Shown piece by piece: positions 62,990 to 64,000 of a stretch of DNA of 64,000 nt (the first letter of the stretch is position 1; each line of letters begins with the position of its first letter). A program made the translations under genes and the position numbers. The stretch is from Archegozetes longisetosus (lineage: Eukaryota; Arthropoda; Arachnida; Sarcoptiformes; Trhypochthoniidae): NCBI GenBank assembly GCA_018873245.2, contig JAEMBT020000005.1, positions 724,001-788,000 on the forward strand, read 5' to 3'. The notes beneath the pieces are model-generated. The model did not search any database. It had not been told where the DNA came from and worked only from the letters and a program-made list of their open reading frames with translations.

Positions 62990-64000
62990 TTAGTTTGTTG
63001 ATAATTAACCTAAAATTCATTAAAACCAAACGATCTTGTGCTTAAAATGAGTTGACATAAAGTGATTAAAAGTAATGAATAGCCAAGACTGGTTTCAATT
63101 TTGATCATTATCGCATCGTTTTAAGTGTTTTGTTTACGCAATACTGTTGTGGGGAACGCCCACTCGCCAGAGCAACACTCATAAAACTAGCACTTCACTC
63201 AAAACTAGTGCTTGTCTTCTTCAAACTAAGATTAAGTTCAATCGCAGTAAGGAAAACCAAGCCAAATCAATAATTAGTCTAAAATTGTCAAGATACTAAC
63301 TTTTAGACAGGCTTTCTGCTAAATTAATGCAATCGGATTGCTTGTATGTCTCTAAATCAAGAATATTCTAAAACTGCTTTCCCGTAAGCAGAGTTGATCC
63401 CTTCGTATTTGAAGTTTACAATCAGATTCCACTAACATGTGTATATGGATAATTTAAATTAGTTCAATTCAAAACCATATTATGGCCAAAGCACAACGTT
63501 TTTTCCTAAGACAAAAAATGATAAAGCGCAAGATAGGAAATCATAAAAGCGAAACAAGTGGTAATAAAACTGTTTCGAGAACAACACTATCTAAAAGTCT
63601 GTTTAAATATATGACATAAAGTCCAGCTACAACGTAAACGGAGTATAAAATAACTTAACTTGATTTCAAAATGGAAATTTTTATCGATAAATATCTTATT
63701 TCAAATATTTGAGGAAGTAATCCAAAAGAATTTGCAATGAATAGAATAACATTCAACTTATTAAATCAAAAATCTATTTTCAATTAAAAAACCATAATAT
63801 AAATAATAAATCTCAATGATTAAAGGGAAAATATTTGACAATTAAATAATATAAGACTTTATCCTCTTTATCGCAATATAAAAAATTGCTTTTAAATACA
63901 AATTACATTAAGAAACATTTGAAATGTTTTACATTATTAAATAATTTTTAAATATTAAAATCAAGCAATTCGTTGGGCTCCCAATTTCATGGGGCCTTTC
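62990..64000. other. upstream region of the RPS6KC1-like gene to the window edge
   Basis: AT-rich sequence with no supported gene. A short G+C-richer patch near 63148-63175, about 160 bp upstream of the start codon, may mark the promoter. The last 40 bases become less AT-rich and could be the edge of a further feature. Confidence 0.5.

Noticed and set aside
63145..63160. GGGGAACGCCC upstream of the RPS6KC1-like gene as a kappaB site
   Set aside because: The central bases do not fit the pyrimidine half of the consensus.

Overview
This is a eukaryotic nuclear window, A+T-rich (by eye about 70%), with genes split by canonical GT-AG introns that are mostly short (about 50-100 bp, a few of 0.3-3.8 kb). 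The gene set includes a Cactus/IkB gene, a serpin, Nova/Pasilla, kaptin, PSME4/PA200 and pyruvate carboxylase, and most proteins match the length of their human counterparts. This points to an animal, probably an arthropod. The very AT-rich, compact style and the retention of kaptin and PA200 make a mite or other chelicerate my best guess, but the sequence alone does not settle the taxon. There is no bacterial operon structure, CRISPR array or rRNA.

Layout, left to right. 1-379 (-): 5' end of an unrecognised spliced gene leaving the window. 662-1812 (+): OGFOD2 dioxygenase, with a start codon alone in its exon and an apparent 1-nt frameshift. 3190-3340: tRNA-like SINE head. 3743-4634 (+): broken bZIP factor locus. 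6099-7046 (+): intronless ApaH-like phosphatase. 7251-8905 (+): kaptin (KICSTOR). 9013-11678 (-): MCM5. 18263-21977 (+): Cactus/IkB. 24562-30995 (+): PSME4/PA200, 14 exons. 31615-32139 (-): TSR2. 32580-34733 (+): membrane-anchored short-chain dehydrogenase. About 35240-36552 (+): serpin. 39507-45069 (+): pyruvate carboxylase, 7 exons. 45440-46422 (-): RTF2. 49159-55483 (+): Nova/Pasilla with three KH domains. 59432-62989 (-): RPS6KC1-type PX-MIT-pseudokinase. Splice joins were chosen by hand from GT/AG, reading phase and family similarity recalled from memory; none is supported by transcripts.

The genes do not form a pathway cluster. They are housekeeping genes (MCM5 and RTF2 in replication; PSME4 in proteasome activation; TSR2 in ribosome assembly; pyruvate carboxylase in anaplerosis; kaptin in nutrient signalling) mixed with regulators (Cactus, Nova, serpin). 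Convergent pairs are tight (kaptin/MCM5, PSME4/TSR2, pyruvate carboxylase/RTF2), and TSR2/dehydrogenase and left-edge gene/OGFOD2 are divergent pairs with short shared upstream regions.

I found no wholly new system. The observations most worth following are four kappaB-type motifs around the Cactus gene, suggesting feedback control; two phosphodegron-like motifs in its protein; the unnamed spliced gene at the left edge; a possible alternative first exon in the Nova intron; the bZIP locus with several frame breaks; and an intronless ApaH-like phosphatase whose family is patchy in animals.
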